Positions 34,347-42,836 are shown, counted from the first letter of the stretch. The stretch: DNA of 64,000 nt from Phycisphaerae bacterium (GCA_016794925.1 JAEUIW010000011.1:50695-114694), one strand, 5' to 3'. The notes: generated by a model not told the origin, from the sequence alone. Numbers and translations: made by a program.

Positions 34347-36629
34347 TCAGCACCCCCCGAAGAACAGGTTCGCGAAGTCGAAGTAGTCGAAGTCGTCGGT
34401 GGCGCCGTCGGCGTTGAAGTCACCCGCGGCGTCACCCCCCAGGAACGCGTTCAGGAAATCGAAGAAATCGTAGTCGTCGACCGCCCCGTCCTGGTTGAAA
34501 TCCGCGGGGCAGTACACGGGAACCGACCACACGCCCCGCCCCTGCGTCGCGGCGACCAGCCGCCCGCCCGCGGCGCCGAAACGACCGGGCTCGAACCGGA
34601 AGTCGATCACGCACGCCCGGGGCAGGCCCTGGCCCAGGACCGACCAGGTCGCCCCCTCGTCCCGGGAGACGAGCACGCCCGCGTCGGTGCCGGCGTAGAG
34701 CCGCGGACGCGGGTAGCGATGATCGGCGGCGACCGTGTTCACGGGCACGTCAGGCAGGCCCGCGTCGAGCGGCGACCAGGTGGCGCCGGCGTCCGTGGTG
34801 CGCCTGATCTGCGTGACGCCGAAGCCCGAGCCCGCCAGGTACACCGTGCGCGGGTCGTCGGGGAGCACGAACAGCTCCCTCGTGACGCGCGGCCAGCCGG
34901 GATTCCCGCTCAGCGACAGCGCGAACGCGGCCCCGGAGTTGGTGGACACCAGCACACGGCCGTCGTTGGTCGCGACGTACACGTAGCGGGGATCGGACGG
35001 CGCCACGGCGATGGTGCGGATCGCCGCGGACCCGCCCGAGGTGAGGTCCGTGGAGAGGGCGGTCCAGGTGGCGCCGGCGTTGAGCGACTGCCAGACCCGC
35101 TCGGTCGCGTACACGAGCCGGTTGGAATCGCCCGGATCGATCAGGAACGGCGGCAGGAAGCAGTTGCGGCCGGTGATGCCCGAGCCGATCCAGGAAAAGG
35201 AACCACCCCCGTTGGTCGAGCGGTACAACGATCCCGTGCCCTGATACTCCAGGTAGATCACGGACGGGTTCATCTGATCGATCTGGGTCCAGCCCCCGTC
35301 GCCGCCGTAGATCGGCGTCCACTGAACGGCGCCGGAGGGTTCCCGCCGCCAGGTGCCGTTGTCCTGCGTGCCCACGGTCATGACGTTCGCGTCGGTGGGG
35401 TGCGTGGAGAGCCCCGCGTAGCACTGGATCGTGCCCAGGCCGTGGTTGAGCACGGTGAACGAACTTGAGGTGGCGCTGGGGAGCCGGAACACGCCCCCGT
35501 CCGTGCCCACCAGCACCCGCCCGGCGGCGTCGAAGGCGAACGCGTGGACGTCCGGGTGAGGCGGGCTCAGCGTCGTCGTGCTCGATCCGCTCGTCACCCT
35601 TGCGACGTCCAGGCCGCCGAAGAACGCCACGCCCGCGTCGGTGGGGCTCACGCCCACGGACGCGAAGTACCACCCGTAGGTGTTCGTGCTGGGCGCCGTG
35701 CCGAGCTGCGTCCAGGTCGCGCCCGCGTCGTCGGTGCGGTACACGCCCCGGAACGTGCCCGAGCCGCCGGAGGCGTCCGCGGGGTTGATCACGTGGGCGT
35801 ACAGGCGCGAGGGGTTGGTCCGGGCGAGCCCCAGCCCGATCCGGCCGTTGCCGCTGGTGGGCAGACCGCCGGCGAGCCGGGTCCAGGTCGCGCCCGCGTC
35901 CAGCGACTTGTACACGCCGTTGGACGCATCGCCGAAGATGAAGCCGATCGCCGCGTACACCACGCTCGGGTTGGTGGGATCGATGGCGAGCGCCGTCGCG
36001 TCCAGGCGCGGCAGCCCGGAACCCGCGCCGCCGAGTTGCGTCCATGTCACCCCGCCGTCCACGGACTTGAACACCCCGCGCGCCCCGTTGGCGAGGGGGT
36101 GCCCCTTGGCCGCCGCGGGCGCTGGAAAGCCGCCGGCCCGCGTCACGCCCGCGTAGAGCACCGAGGTGCTCAAGGGGTTGATGACGATCGAGGAGATGCA
36201 CCGCCCGGCAAAGACGGATTCCGCCAGTTGGGTCCAGGTGTCCCCGCCGTCGGTCGTCTTGTACACGCCCAGGCCGTACCGCGAGTGGTTCGCGAAGTTC
36301 GCCTCTCCCGTCCCCGCGTAGATCACGCCGGGATCGGCGGGGTCCATCGCCAGGCAGCCCATGGACAACGTGGGCATGTGGTCCGTGAGCGGCGACCACG
36401 AGGCCCCGCCGTCGCTCGATCGCCAGACGCCGCCGTCGGCGCCCGCGGCGTAATAGAGGTTGGCGTTGGTGGGGTGCGCCAGCAGCGCCGAGATCCGGCC
36501 GGTGTACACCGTCGGGCCCCCCGCGACCGGGCTCGGTCCCAGCTCGGTCCAGACCTGTGCCGGCGCGGCCGCGGCGGCGCCCAGGCCGAGGATCCAACCC
36601 GCGATGGTCCCATGTACCGAGCCGATCAT
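34347..36629 (-). CDS. Secreted BNR/sortilin-like beta-propeller protein with GC-type dockerin tail
   Basis: A 760-residue exported protein; MIGSVHGTIAG is chosen as start since GGAGG sits four bases upstream. The signal peptide ends near AAAPAQ. The body is built of BNR/YCF48-like repeats: VWRSSDGGASWSPLTD, VYKTTDGGDTWTQLAES, VFKSVDGGVTWTQLGG, VYKSLDAGATWTRLAGG, VYRTDDAGATWTQLGT and further copies, probably two stacked propellers as in sortilin-type VPS10 domains or exo-sialidase-like proteins. No sialidase catalytic set is claimed. The end is CPADFNQDGAVDDYDFFDF and a second motif, closing in FFGGC. Only 63 bases separate it from the preceding propeller gene, so both may be co-transcribed. 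Confidence 0.88.
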   Translation of the reverse strand: MIGSVHGTIAGWILGLGAAAAAPAQVWTELGPSPVAGGPTVYTGRISALLAHPTNANLYYAAGADGGVWRSSDGGASWSPLTDHMPTLSMGCLAMDPADPGVIYAGTGEANFANHSRYGLGVYKTTDGGDTWTQLAESVFAGRCISSIVINPLSTSVLYAGVTRAGGFPAPAAAKGHPLANGARGVFKSVDGGVTWTQLGGAGSGLPRLDATALAIDPTNPSVVYAAIGFIFGDASNGVYKSLDAGATWTRLAGGLPTSGNGRIGLGLARTNPSRLYAHVINPADASGGSGTFRGVYRTDDAGATWTQLGTAPSTNTYGWYFASVGVSPTDAGVAFFGGLDVARVTSGSSTTTLSPPHPDVHAFAFDAAGRVLVGTDGGVFRLPSATSSSFTVLNHGLGTIQCYAGLSTHPTDANVMTVGTQDNGTWRREPSGAVQWTPIYGGDGGWTQIDQMNPSVIYLEYQGTGSLYRSTNGGGSFSWIGSGITGRNCFLPPFLIDPGDSNRLVYATERVWQSLNAGATWTALSTDLTSGGSAAIRTIAVAPSDPRYVYVATNDGRVLVSTNSGAAFALSLSGNPGWPRVTRELFVLPDDPRTVYLAGSGFGVTQIRRTTDAGATWSPLDAGLPDVPVNTVAADHRYPRPRLYAGTDAGVLVSRDEGATWSVLGQGLPRACVIDFRFEPGRFGAAGGRLVAATQGRGVWSVPVYCPADFNQDGAVDDYDFFDFLNAFLGGDAAGDFNADGATDDFDYFDFANLFFGGC

Positions 36630-36806
36630 TCGACCTCCGAGGGGCCCGGGGCGCCACCGTCCGATCACGCTCACACCATTACCTTCACCGAACAGCGTAC
36701 CTCATATTCCCTGATTCGCAAGGCCGTGCGTCTCGGAATGCCCCGGCTTCGGGCGCGCGTGCGAAACCGTGCCGTCTAGGATTGCCCGGCACTCTCGGAG
36801 CCCCGC

Positions 36807-37931
36807 ATGCGCGCGATCGTGACCGGCCAGATCGGGATGGAGAAGAAGCCCTACCTGGAGGGCGTGCGGGAGTTCGCGGGGCAGCAGGGCGAGACGCTGG
36901 GGCTGTACCACGTGGGGGACATGATGTACGCCGAGGCCCGGGACGTGCGTTCCGGGAAGATCCTGGACCTGCCGATCTCGCGTCTGAGCACGCTGCGGCG
37001 GGCCGCGTTCAAGGACATCATCGCCGAGTCCCGCGACGAGCGGAACCTCGTCGTCAACACGCACGCCACGTTCCGCTGGCGGCACGGCCTGTTCAGCGCC
37101 TTCGACTACGACCAGATCGAGAAGATCCGTCCGGACCTGTTCATCTGCCTGGTGGACAACATCGAGGTGGTGCACCACCGCCTGCACGCCGAGCACGAGA
37201 TCGACGCGACCCTCAAGGACTGCATGGTGTGGCGCGAGGAGGAGATCCTCGCCACCGAGCTGATGAGCAAGGCCATCCCGACGAGCCAGTTCTACATCAT
37301 GGCCCGGGGCCGGCACACGCTCACCACGCGCACGCTGTTCCGGCTGGTGTGCCGCCCGGACCTGAAGAAGGTCTACCCCAGCTTCCCGATGAGCCACGTG
37401 GTGGACATGCCCGACGTGCTCGCGGAGATCGACCGCTTCCGCGGCGCGCTCGCCGATCACTTCATCACCTTCGACCCCGGCGACGTGGACGAGAAGCTGC
37501 TGCTGGACCGGGCCATCGCCGCGGCCAAGGAGGGCCGGGACTGGCTGGACATGCGGCCGCACAGTTACGGCGGGAGCCGGACCGCGGGCGCGCCCTTCCG
37601 CGTGCGGGTGCGCGAGGTGCTGGACATCGCCGGCGACATCGACGGCCAGATCTACATGCGCGACTTCAAGCTGATCGATCAGGCCGACATGATCGTGAGT
37701 TACATCCCCGAGCTGCCGGGGGGCCAGCCGGGCCTGTCCTCGGGGGTCGAGCGCGAGTTGCAGCACGCCTGGGAGCACACCAAGGAGGTCTACGTGGTCT
37801 GGAGGCCGAAGAAGGCCCCCAGCCCGTTCATCACGGAGACCGCCACCCGGGTGTTCGGCACGGTGGACGAGGCCCTGGCCCACTTCGAGCATTCGGGCAT
37901 GTTCGGCGAGAAGAACCTCTTCGGGCATTGA
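36807..37931 (+). CDS. Archaeal-adenylate-kinase-like domain fused to nucleoside 2-deoxyribosyltransferase-like domain
   Basis: A 374-residue cytosolic protein. Residues 1-190 resemble archaeal-type adenylate kinases: MRAIVTGQIGMEKK (P-loop place), then LYHVGDMMYAEARD, NLVVNTHATFRW and IRPDLFICLVDN. The P-loop is degenerate: G7-Q-I-G10-M-E12-K13-K14 instead of GxxGxGK(S/T). Residues about 285-350 look like a nucleoside 2-deoxyribosyltransferase or related Rossmann-like fold: QADMIVSYIPE and SSGVERELQHAWEH, with Glu at the usual nucleophile position. The two modules suggest nucleotide handling, but neither activity is shown. It is followed 18 bases later by a zinc-ribbon membrane protein gene. 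Confidence 0.65.
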   Translation: MRAIVTGQIGMEKKPYLEGVREFAGQQGETLGLYHVGDMMYAEARDVRSGKILDLPISRLSTLRRAAFKDIIAESRDERNLVVNTHATFRWRHGLFSAFDYDQIEKIRPDLFICLVDNIEVVHHRLHAEHEIDATLKDCMVWREEEILATELMSKAIPTSQFYIMARGRHTLTTRTLFRLVCRPDLKKVYPSFPMSHVVDMPDVLAEIDRFRGALADHFITFDPGDVDEKLLLDRAIAAAKEGRDWLDMRPHSYGGSRTAGAPFRVRVREVLDIAGDIDGQIYMRDFKLIDQADMIVSYIPELPGGQPGLSSGVERELQHAWEHTKEVYVVWRPKKAPSPFITETATRVFGTVDEALAHFEHSGMFGEKNLFGH

Positions 37932-37949
37932 ACGCAAGGAGCCGCGCGG

Positions 37950-38372
37950 ATGCCCGACGGCCGGACGGTGGCGAGCATGAGGTTCGTTCTGCTGTGCGTG
38001 CTGCGGGCGCTGCTGGCCGGGTACGTGGTGTGGAACATCCCGTCGCTCTGGATGATCGCGAACAGCATGTATTCCGTCTTCGGCGCGGCGCGTCCCGCGG
38101 GCGTGAAGCCCAACGTCTCGGGATACGTCGCGCAGCTGGGGCCTCTGATCACCATCGTGGCCGGGTATCTCCTGTTCGAGCGGCGGCTGCTGGAGTGGCT
38201 GGTGCCCGCCGCGCGGGTCGCGTGCCCGGGCTGCGGGTACGACGTGGGCAGCCCGATCAAGGGCCGCTGCCCCGAGTGCGGCCTGCGTCTGGGAACGGGA
38301 TCCGCGCCCGCCACGCCCCCGCGGGCACCCTCCACCCGGGCGCCCGGAACCGACGCGCCAGGCCCCGGGTGA
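37950..38372 (+). CDS. Small membrane protein with C-terminal zinc ribbon
   Basis: A 140-residue protein; AAGGAG lies eight bases before the ATG. Two hydrophobic helices (FVLLCVLRALLAGYVVW near 12-29 and LGPLITIVAGYLLF near 62-76) are followed by a zinc ribbon, CPGCGYDVGSPIKGRCPECG (about 92-111), a form very common in Phycisphaerae small proteins. The tail is Pro/Ala-rich and disordered. It is close behind the kinase/deoxyribosyltransferase-like gene and probably on the same transcript. Function unknown. Confidence 0.75.
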   Translation: MPDGRTVASMRFVLLCVLRALLAGYVVWNIPSLWMIANSMYSVFGAARPAGVKPNVSGYVAQLGPLITIVAGYLLFERRLLEWLVPAARVACPGCGYDVGSPIKGRCPECGLRLGTGSAPATPPRAPSTRAPGTDAPGPG

Positions 38373-38483
38373 AACCGCCCGGCGCGGCTCCCCAATGACG
38401 TTCCCGAGGTCGATCCGGGCCGGTGGCCCCGCGCCTCGGGCGCGTGGCGGGGCAAGGATCCACCCGTGGACGAGGAGCATCCC

Positions 38484-38909
38484 ATGCACGCGGCGTACGC
38501 GCCTGGCGACTTCCATCCCGAAGCGGCGGGCGGGGCCGGGCCGCACGGCCGGTTCGTCGATCCCGCCGCGACGCCCGATGAGCGCACGTGGGCGGTGGGG
38601 ATGCACATCACCCACCTGGCGAATCACTTCTTCGTGCCGGTGGTGCTGGTGCTGGTGCTGTGGCTCATCAAGCGGAACGACTCGCCGTTCATCGAGGACC
38701 ACGGCAAGGAAGCGCTCAATTTCCAGATCTCGCTGCTGATCTACTCGCTGCTGGGGATCCCGGTCGCGTTCGTGACGCTGGGGCTGGGGGCGATCATCTG
38801 GTACCCCGCGATTGTCATCCTCGGGCTGGTGGGGATGATCCGCGCGATGATCGCCGCGAATCGGGGCGAGTACTACCGCTACCCGATGTGCCTGCGCCTC
38901 GTGAAGTGA
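38484..38909 (+). CDS. DUF4870 family membrane protein
   Basis: A 141-residue small membrane protein. GAGGAG six bases before the ATG at 38484 decides the start over an in-frame GTG at 38466. The DUF4870 hallmarks are HITHLANHFFVPVVLVLVLW, the polar segment DSPFIEDHGKEALNFQISLL, and two further helices to the end (GIPVAFVTLGLGAIIWYP; VILGLVGMIRAMIAANRGE). The conserved HGKEALNFQ is close to the family consensus. Usually a stand-alone membrane protein of unknown role. Confidence 0.85.
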   Translation: MHAAYAPGDFHPEAAGGAGPHGRFVDPAATPDERTWAVGMHITHLANHFFVPVVLVLVLWLIKRNDSPFIEDHGKEALNFQISLLIYSLLGIPVAFVTLGLGAIIWYPAIVILGLVGMIRAMIAANRGEYYRYPMCLRLVK

Positions 38910-39017
38910 AGGTCCCGCCGCCATCGCTCCCCCCTTCCGGAACCGTTCATCGGCCCCGGTGTTCACGCACGTGGCGGCCGCTCGCGCGGGCCGCCCCGGA
39001 CCTATCCTTTGTTTCCG

Positions 39018-39899
39018 GTGTCACTGCTCCAGGCGATCAACCTGCAGAAGACCTACGGCGGCCGCCTCGTCGTGGGCGGAGTGTCCTTCGAGGTCGGCGC
39101 ATCGGAGATCGTGGGGCTGCTGGGACGCAACGGCGCGGGCAAGACCACGAGCTTCCGCATGACCATCGGCATGATCGAGGCCGACGCGGGGCGTGTCGTC
39201 TTCGATTCGCGGGATATTTCCGCGTTGCCCATGTACCGGCGGGCGCGGCTGGGGATGGGGTACCTGTCGCAGGAGCCGAGCGTCTTCCAGCGGTTGACGT
39301 GCGAGCAGAACCTGCTGGCCATTCTCGAGACCACGGGCCTGACGCGGGCGCAGCGACGGCGGCGGGCGTCGGATCTGCTGGCCCAGTTCGGCCTGACGCA
39401 CAAGGCCCACCAGCAGGCGCGGACCTGCTCGGGCGGCGAGCGGCGCAAGCTGGAGATCGCCCGGGCCCTGGTCACCAACCCCAAGCTGATCCTGCTCGAC
39501 GAGCCTTTCAGCGGCGTGGACCCCATCGCCGTCGAGGACCTGCAGAAGGAGATCCGGGTGCTGGCCGGGCGCGGCATCGCGTGCCTGATCACCGACCACA
39601 ACGTGCAGCAGACCCTGCGCGTGTGCGACCGGGCGTACATCATCGACGAGGGAAGGAAATTCGCCGAGGGCACGCCGCGCGAGTTGATCAACGATGAGCT
39701 GGTGAAGCGGGTGTACTTCGGCTCGCTGTTCCGTGGGGACGAGTTCGACCACCTGCCGCACCACCCGGCGGCGGCGGCTGGGGGCGGGGCGACGGGGCGG
39801 GGCGGAACGACGATCCGGAACGGACCGGCCGCGACCGTCACGGGAGCGAAGCCGCCGACCGCGTCGAACCCGCCGAGTGGACCGGCCACGAGAAACTGA
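39018..39899 (+). CDS. lptB: LPS export ABC transporter ATP-binding protein LptB
   Basis: ATPase that powers lipopolysaccharide transport to the outer membrane with LptFG. The chosen GTG gives 293 residues (an in-frame TTG lies at 39009). Walker A GLLGRNGAGKTT near 37, Q-loop LSQEPSVFQRLT near 84, signature CSGGERRKLEIARAL near 136, Walker B LILLDEPFSGVDP near 158 and the switch His in ITDHNV near 193. The phrase FSGVDPIAV and the DHNV.ETL.-like context are typical for LptB rather than general ABC ATPases. The last 50 residues are a Gly/Ala/Pro-rich extension absent from E. coli LptB. lptA/C are not adjacent. Presence agrees with the PagL-like enzyme in implying lipid A. Confidence 0.88.
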   Translation: MSLLQAINLQKTYGGRLVVGGVSFEVGASEIVGLLGRNGAGKTTSFRMTIGMIEADAGRVVFDSRDISALPMYRRARLGMGYLSQEPSVFQRLTCEQNLLAILETTGLTRAQRRRRASDLLAQFGLTHKAHQQARTCSGGERRKLEIARALVTNPKLILLDEPFSGVDPIAVEDLQKEIRVLAGRGIACLITDHNVQQTLRVCDRAYIIDEGRKFAEGTPRELINDELVKRVYFGSLFRGDEFDHLPHHPAAAAGGGATGRGGTTIRNGPAATVTGAKPPTASNPPSGPATRN

Positions 39900-40316
39900 A
39901 CGCGGATGATGCCGCGAGCATGCGCCCGGCGGGGTAGGGCACCGGACGCCGAGGCTGATTTCGGACGGGGAGGGGGCGGTGACACAATCTCGGGACTTGG
40001 GACCGGAGAGGTGAGCAGGACCGACGCTGGGTTGGCGGGGTCGCGAGGATGACGGGTAAGGTTCATCACGATTCAAATATACGGATTTTGAACGGTGTGT
40101 CAATAGGATTTTGTACGGTTTTTGAATAATTCCATAACATATTGTCAAATAAAGATTTATGTAGACATGACCGCGCGATTTGGCATTTTTCGATCGTGAT
40201 ACGCTCGAAGCACTGACCGAGGACTGGAGGTATTCTGCTCACGAAGGCCACGCTTGGTCGGGTGAAAATGGAGCCTCTGAAGAAGACCGTGTATCGGGGG
40301 CGTGGGAGCACCAATT
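39900..40316. other. Intergenic region with AT-rich core
   Basis: About 417 bases without a supported gene. It is GC-rich to 40060, then AT-rich to about 40200. The AT-rich part holds near-identical short repeats (listed separately) and a plausible sigma70 promoter TTGTAC (40111-40116) - 18 bases - TAACAT (40135-40140) facing the next gene. A second -35-like TTGTCA is at 40142-40147 without a clear -10. Confidence 0.4.
40083..40130 (+). repeat. Short direct repeats in AT-rich intergenic region
   Basis: GGATTTTGAACGGT (40083-40096) and GGATTTTGTACGGT (40106-40119) match at 13 of 14 bases with a 23-base period. A partial third copy GGTTTTTGAA begins at 40117, 11 bases later. Spacings near one and two helical turns suggest protein-binding sites. 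They overlap the -35 region of the candidate promoter. Confidence 0.55.
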
Positions 40317-41471
40317 ATGGGGATTCAGAGGGCGCTACTGCGAGCCTTGTTGTGGATGCTGGCGCTGGCCGCGGCGGCGGGCGTGATGGCGGTGTTCATC
40401 TCGACGGAGGTGATGGTGCGTGTCGGGGGTACGGCGCTGGTGACGGCGGTGGCGTGCGGGCTGGCGATGCCGGTGTCACGGCGGCTGGACGAGACGGCGA
40501 CGCGGGCGGGGGCGCTGGTGGGGCTGGTCTCGATCGTGACGGCGTACGTGGTGGCCTCGGCGGCGATCTGGATCGAGACGATGCTGGGGTGGCGGACGTC
40601 GTCCCGGCTGGCGTTGACGGCGTTGGTGGTGGTGGTGTGCGGGCAGATCGCGGGGGTGCTGGTGAGCCTGGTGCGTCCGGGTGCGGGGCGAACGGCCGCG
40701 CGGGCGGGGCTGTGCGCGGACAGCGCGGCGGCGGCGCTGTTCGTGGGCGGGGTGTGGTGGGACGCGGGGCTGTTCCTCGGCGACAGCGTCTCGGAGAAGC
40801 TGGTGGTCACGGGCTGGTGGGTGGCGGGAACGGGCGTGCCCGCGGCGCTGGCGTTGATCGGAGCGGGGGCACGGGACCGGCCGTGGCGTTGGCTGGGGGC
40901 GGCGGCATCGGCGGGCGCGCTGGCGATGGCCGTGGCGGGGGTGTGGTTCATCGATTCGGATGATCCGACGTGGTTCATCCTGGCGCTGAGCGTGGCGTTG
41001 GTGATCGGGTACGCGAATGTCGCGGTGCGCGTGCCGCTGGGCGACGCGGGGGTGTGGGCGCGGCTGATCGCGGTGGGCGCGACGGCGACGACGGGCGGGT
41101 GCCTGACGGCGCTCTCGTACACGACGAGCGGGTTCCACGGACCGGGATCGGACACGCTGACACGGATCACGGGCGCGGCGGGGATCGTGTCGGCGTGCTC
41201 GACGATCTCGTTGGTGGTGCTGTACCGGCTCAACCGCCGGGCGCCGGGCGTGAGCCGGAACGTGGCGGAGATCGCGTCGGTGCGGGTGACGTGCCCGCAC
41301 TGCGGCCGCGCCCGCGCGGCGGCGGTGGGCGAATCGGCGTGCCCGGGGTGCGGGTTGTTCGTGACCATCGGGGTGCGGGAACCCCGGTGCGCCGCGTGCG
41401 ACTACTCGATGCTGGGCATCCCGGGGGGGCGCTGCCCCGAATGCGGCACGGCGGTCGCCGCGGCAACGTGA
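40317..41471 (+). CDS. Polytopic membrane protein with C-terminal double zinc ribbon
   Basis: A 384-residue protein with about eight hydrophobic helices between residues 8 and 310 (for example LLRALLWMLALAAAAGVMAVF, AGALVGLVSIVTAYVVASAAIW and LGAAASAGALAMAVAGVWF). The cytosolic-looking tail carries two zinc-ribbon Cys sets: CPHCGRARAAAVGESACPGCG and CAACDYSMLGIPGGRCPECG (each shown once, overlapping none). The start MGIQRALLRA follows GGGAG. The repeats and candidate promoter lie directly upstream. No transport or enzyme family is recognised. It shares the zinc-ribbon style with the small protein at 37950. Confidence 0.75.
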   Translation: MGIQRALLRALLWMLALAAAAGVMAVFISTEVMVRVGGTALVTAVACGLAMPVSRRLDETATRAGALVGLVSIVTAYVVASAAIWIETMLGWRTSSRLALTALVVVVCGQIAGVLVSLVRPGAGRTAARAGLCADSAAAALFVGGVWWDAGLFLGDSVSEKLVVTGWWVAGTGVPAALALIGAGARDRPWRWLGAAASAGALAMAVAGVWFIDSDDPTWFILALSVALVIGYANVAVRVPLGDAGVWARLIAVGATATTGGCLTALSYTTSGFHGPGSDTLTRITGAAGIVSACSTISLVVLYRLNRRAPGVSRNVAEIASVRVTCPHCGRARAAAVGESACPGCGLFVTIGVREPRCAACDYSMLGIPGGRCPECGTAVAAAT

Positions 41472-41548
41472 CGGGGGCGGTCCCGGGATGGGCGGGGCGC
41501 GGCGCGGCCGGCAGCTGGTACACTGTCGGCATGGCCGAGGGACGTTGG

Positions 41549-42022
41549 ATGAGGCGTGCCGGTGTGGCGGCGGGGCTGGGGCTGGGGCTGGGCGCGCTGA
41601 CGGGCGGCTGCGTGGACCGGACGTTGAGCATCACGTCCGAGCCGGCCGGGGCGCTGGTGATCCTGAATGACGTGGAGGTGGGGCGGACGCCGCTGGACGT
41701 GGACTTCAAGTTCTACGGCGATTATGACGTGCGTCTGATGCTGGAGGGTCACGAGCCGGTGCTGACGCACCGCGAGGTGAAGGCCCCGATCTCGGAGATC
41801 CCGCCGTTTGATCTCATCGCCGCGGCGGCGCCGGCGGACATTCACAATCGGTTCGCGTGGCACTTCGTGCTGACGCCGCTGGCGGAGACGGGGGATCGGG
41901 CGGCGGCGGAGCGGGCGCTGATCGATCGGGCGCGGGAGTTGCGGCGGGCTTCGGCCGAGGGGATCGGTGCTCCGGGGGGGGACGGCGCGCCGGCGGCGCA
42001 CGCGTCCGGCGCGCCGAAATAG
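41549..42022 (+). CDS. PEGA domain lipoprotein
   Basis: A 157-residue predicted lipoprotein. MRRAGVAAGLGLGLGALTGGC is a clean lipoprotein signal with lipobox LTGGC. The PEGA domain follows at once: LSITSEPAGALVILNDVEVG then RTPLDVDFKFYGDYDVRLMLEGHEP. PEGA domains are small surface beta-domains found in S-layer and secreted proteins. The C-terminal part is helical and Ala/Arg-rich (AAAERALIDRARELRRA). The ATG at 41549 has GAGG upstream; an in-frame ATG at 41531 is an alternative. The membrane/zinc-ribbon gene lies 77 bases upstream on the same strand. Confidence 0.85.
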   Translation: MRRAGVAAGLGLGLGALTGGCVDRTLSITSEPAGALVILNDVEVGRTPLDVDFKFYGDYDVRLMLEGHEPVLTHREVKAPISEIPPFDLIAAAAPADIHNRFAWHFVLTPLAETGDRAAAERALIDRARELRRASAEGIGAPGGDGAPAAHASGAPK

Positions 42023-42059
42023 GCGGGACGGATGGCGCACCGGGCCGCGACGCACGCGT

Positions 42060-42413
42060 TCAGCCGCGACGGAAGGACTCGCTCTGGAGCCTGCGAGCCT
42101 CGGCTTCGCGATAGCGGGCCATGACCGCGGGGGTGCAGGAGAGCGACGCCACGAGCGTGATCGCGCCGCCGAGGATGAGCGGGTACCAGACGGCGTAGGG
42201 CTGGGCGTCGATGATCGCCACGATGCCGGCGAGCGACGCGACGCCGCCGATGGCGAGCATCAGCACGAGCAGGCCCATGACGAAGCCCTTGGCCTTGCCG
42301 CGGGGCGCGAAGATGCCGGCCGCGGTGCCCAGGATCGCGCCGAGGATGCCGATGGCGGAGCCTCCGATGGCGCCGATGAGGGTTCCGGTTTGAGGGTCCC
42401 ACCAAGCGTTCAT
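42060..42413 (-). CDS. Small membrane protein, DUF2089 partner
   Basis: A 117-residue protein with three hydrophobic helices: GTLIGAIGGSAIGILGAILGTAAGIF (Gly-rich; about 10-35), FVMGLLVLMLAIGGVASLAGIVAII (about 44-68) and WYPLILGGAITLVASLSC (about 76-93). The basic C-terminus YREAEARRLQSESFRRG is probably cytosolic. It lies 36 bases downstream of the DUF2089 gene on the same strand, so it is likely its regulated target. The GxxxG-rich first helix suggests oligomerisation. No family name is given. Confidence 0.75.
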   Translation of the reverse strand: MNAWWDPQTGTLIGAIGGSAIGILGAILGTAAGIFAPRGKAKGFVMGLLVLMLAIGGVASLAGIVAIIDAQPYAVWYPLILGGAITLVASLSCTPAVMARYREAEARRLQSESFRRG

Positions 42414-42449
42414 TGTGAATCTCCTTGTCTCGTGGGGTGGTGATCAGGA

Positions 42450-42758
42450 TCAAGCGGGGGGAGGATCAATCGGGGAGGGCGTGGTACGGGCGCGCGCGAC
42501 GGTCTCGCGGATGGCTCGGGCGGAGGCGACGGAGAGCTCGCCGCGCTCGACGAGCGCGGCGAGAAGATCGGTCACAGGATCGGGGGCACGCCCTTCGACG
42601 GCGCGTTTGAGACGATCGATGAGGCGGTCGAGGCGGGCCCGCATGGTGGGATAACTGACACCGAAATTCGCGGCGACGTCCTTGATGGAACCGCCCTGCA
42701 ACACGAGTTCGGTGACGATGTTGAGGTCATCGCGATCGAGCTGGCCAAGTGGGTGCAT
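42450..42758 (-). CDS. DUF2089 family helix-turn-helix protein
   Basis: A 102-residue probable transcription regulator. The DUF2089 helical DNA-binding part is QLDRDDLNIVTELVLQGGSI then KDVAANFGVSYPTMRARLDR, matching the family's GSlKe.a..lgvSYPTvR.rLD pattern. It lacks the N-terminal zinc ribbon of longer DUF2089 proteins. The C-terminus is a short helix and a Pro tail. The ATG at 42758 is used; a GTG at 42800 also opens the frame but coincides with the predicted transcription start. The gene has its own AT-rich promoter and is followed by a membrane protein gene, a common arrangement for this family. Confidence 0.8.
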   Translation of the reverse strand: MHPLGQLDRDDLNIVTELVLQGGSIKDVAANFGVSYPTMRARLDRLIDRLKRAVEGRAPDPVTDLLAALVERGELSVASARAIRETVARARTTPSPIDPPPA

Positions 42759-42806
42759 TGCGAGCGGAATGGCGATTGATTTTTCATTTTCGGAAAACAC
42801 AGTTTA

Positions 42807-42836
42807 ATATTATGAATCCAAAGTTGATTTGGTCAA
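42807..42836 (-). promoter_or_regulatory. Candidate promoter of the DUF2089 operon
   Basis: On the minus strand TTGACC (42836-42831), 18 bases, then TAATAT (42812-42807) in an AT-rich region that contrasts with the genome average. The predicted start near 42800 leaves a leader of about 42 bases to the ATG at 42758. Confidence 0.45.

Noticed and set aside
36807..37931. Considered as an active adenylate kinase gene (adk)
   Set aside because: The P-loop lacks the second glycine and the Ser/Thr, and the protein carries an extra C-terminal domain; a plain adk label would mislead.
40083..40130. Repeats considered as a CRISPR array
   Set aside because: Only two full copies, 14 bases long, with 9-base gaps; no array structure and no cas genes.
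40066..40314. 82-codon minus-strand frame in the AT-rich island
   Set aside because: No ribosome binding site, no homology-like features, and it crosses the repeats and the candidate promoter.
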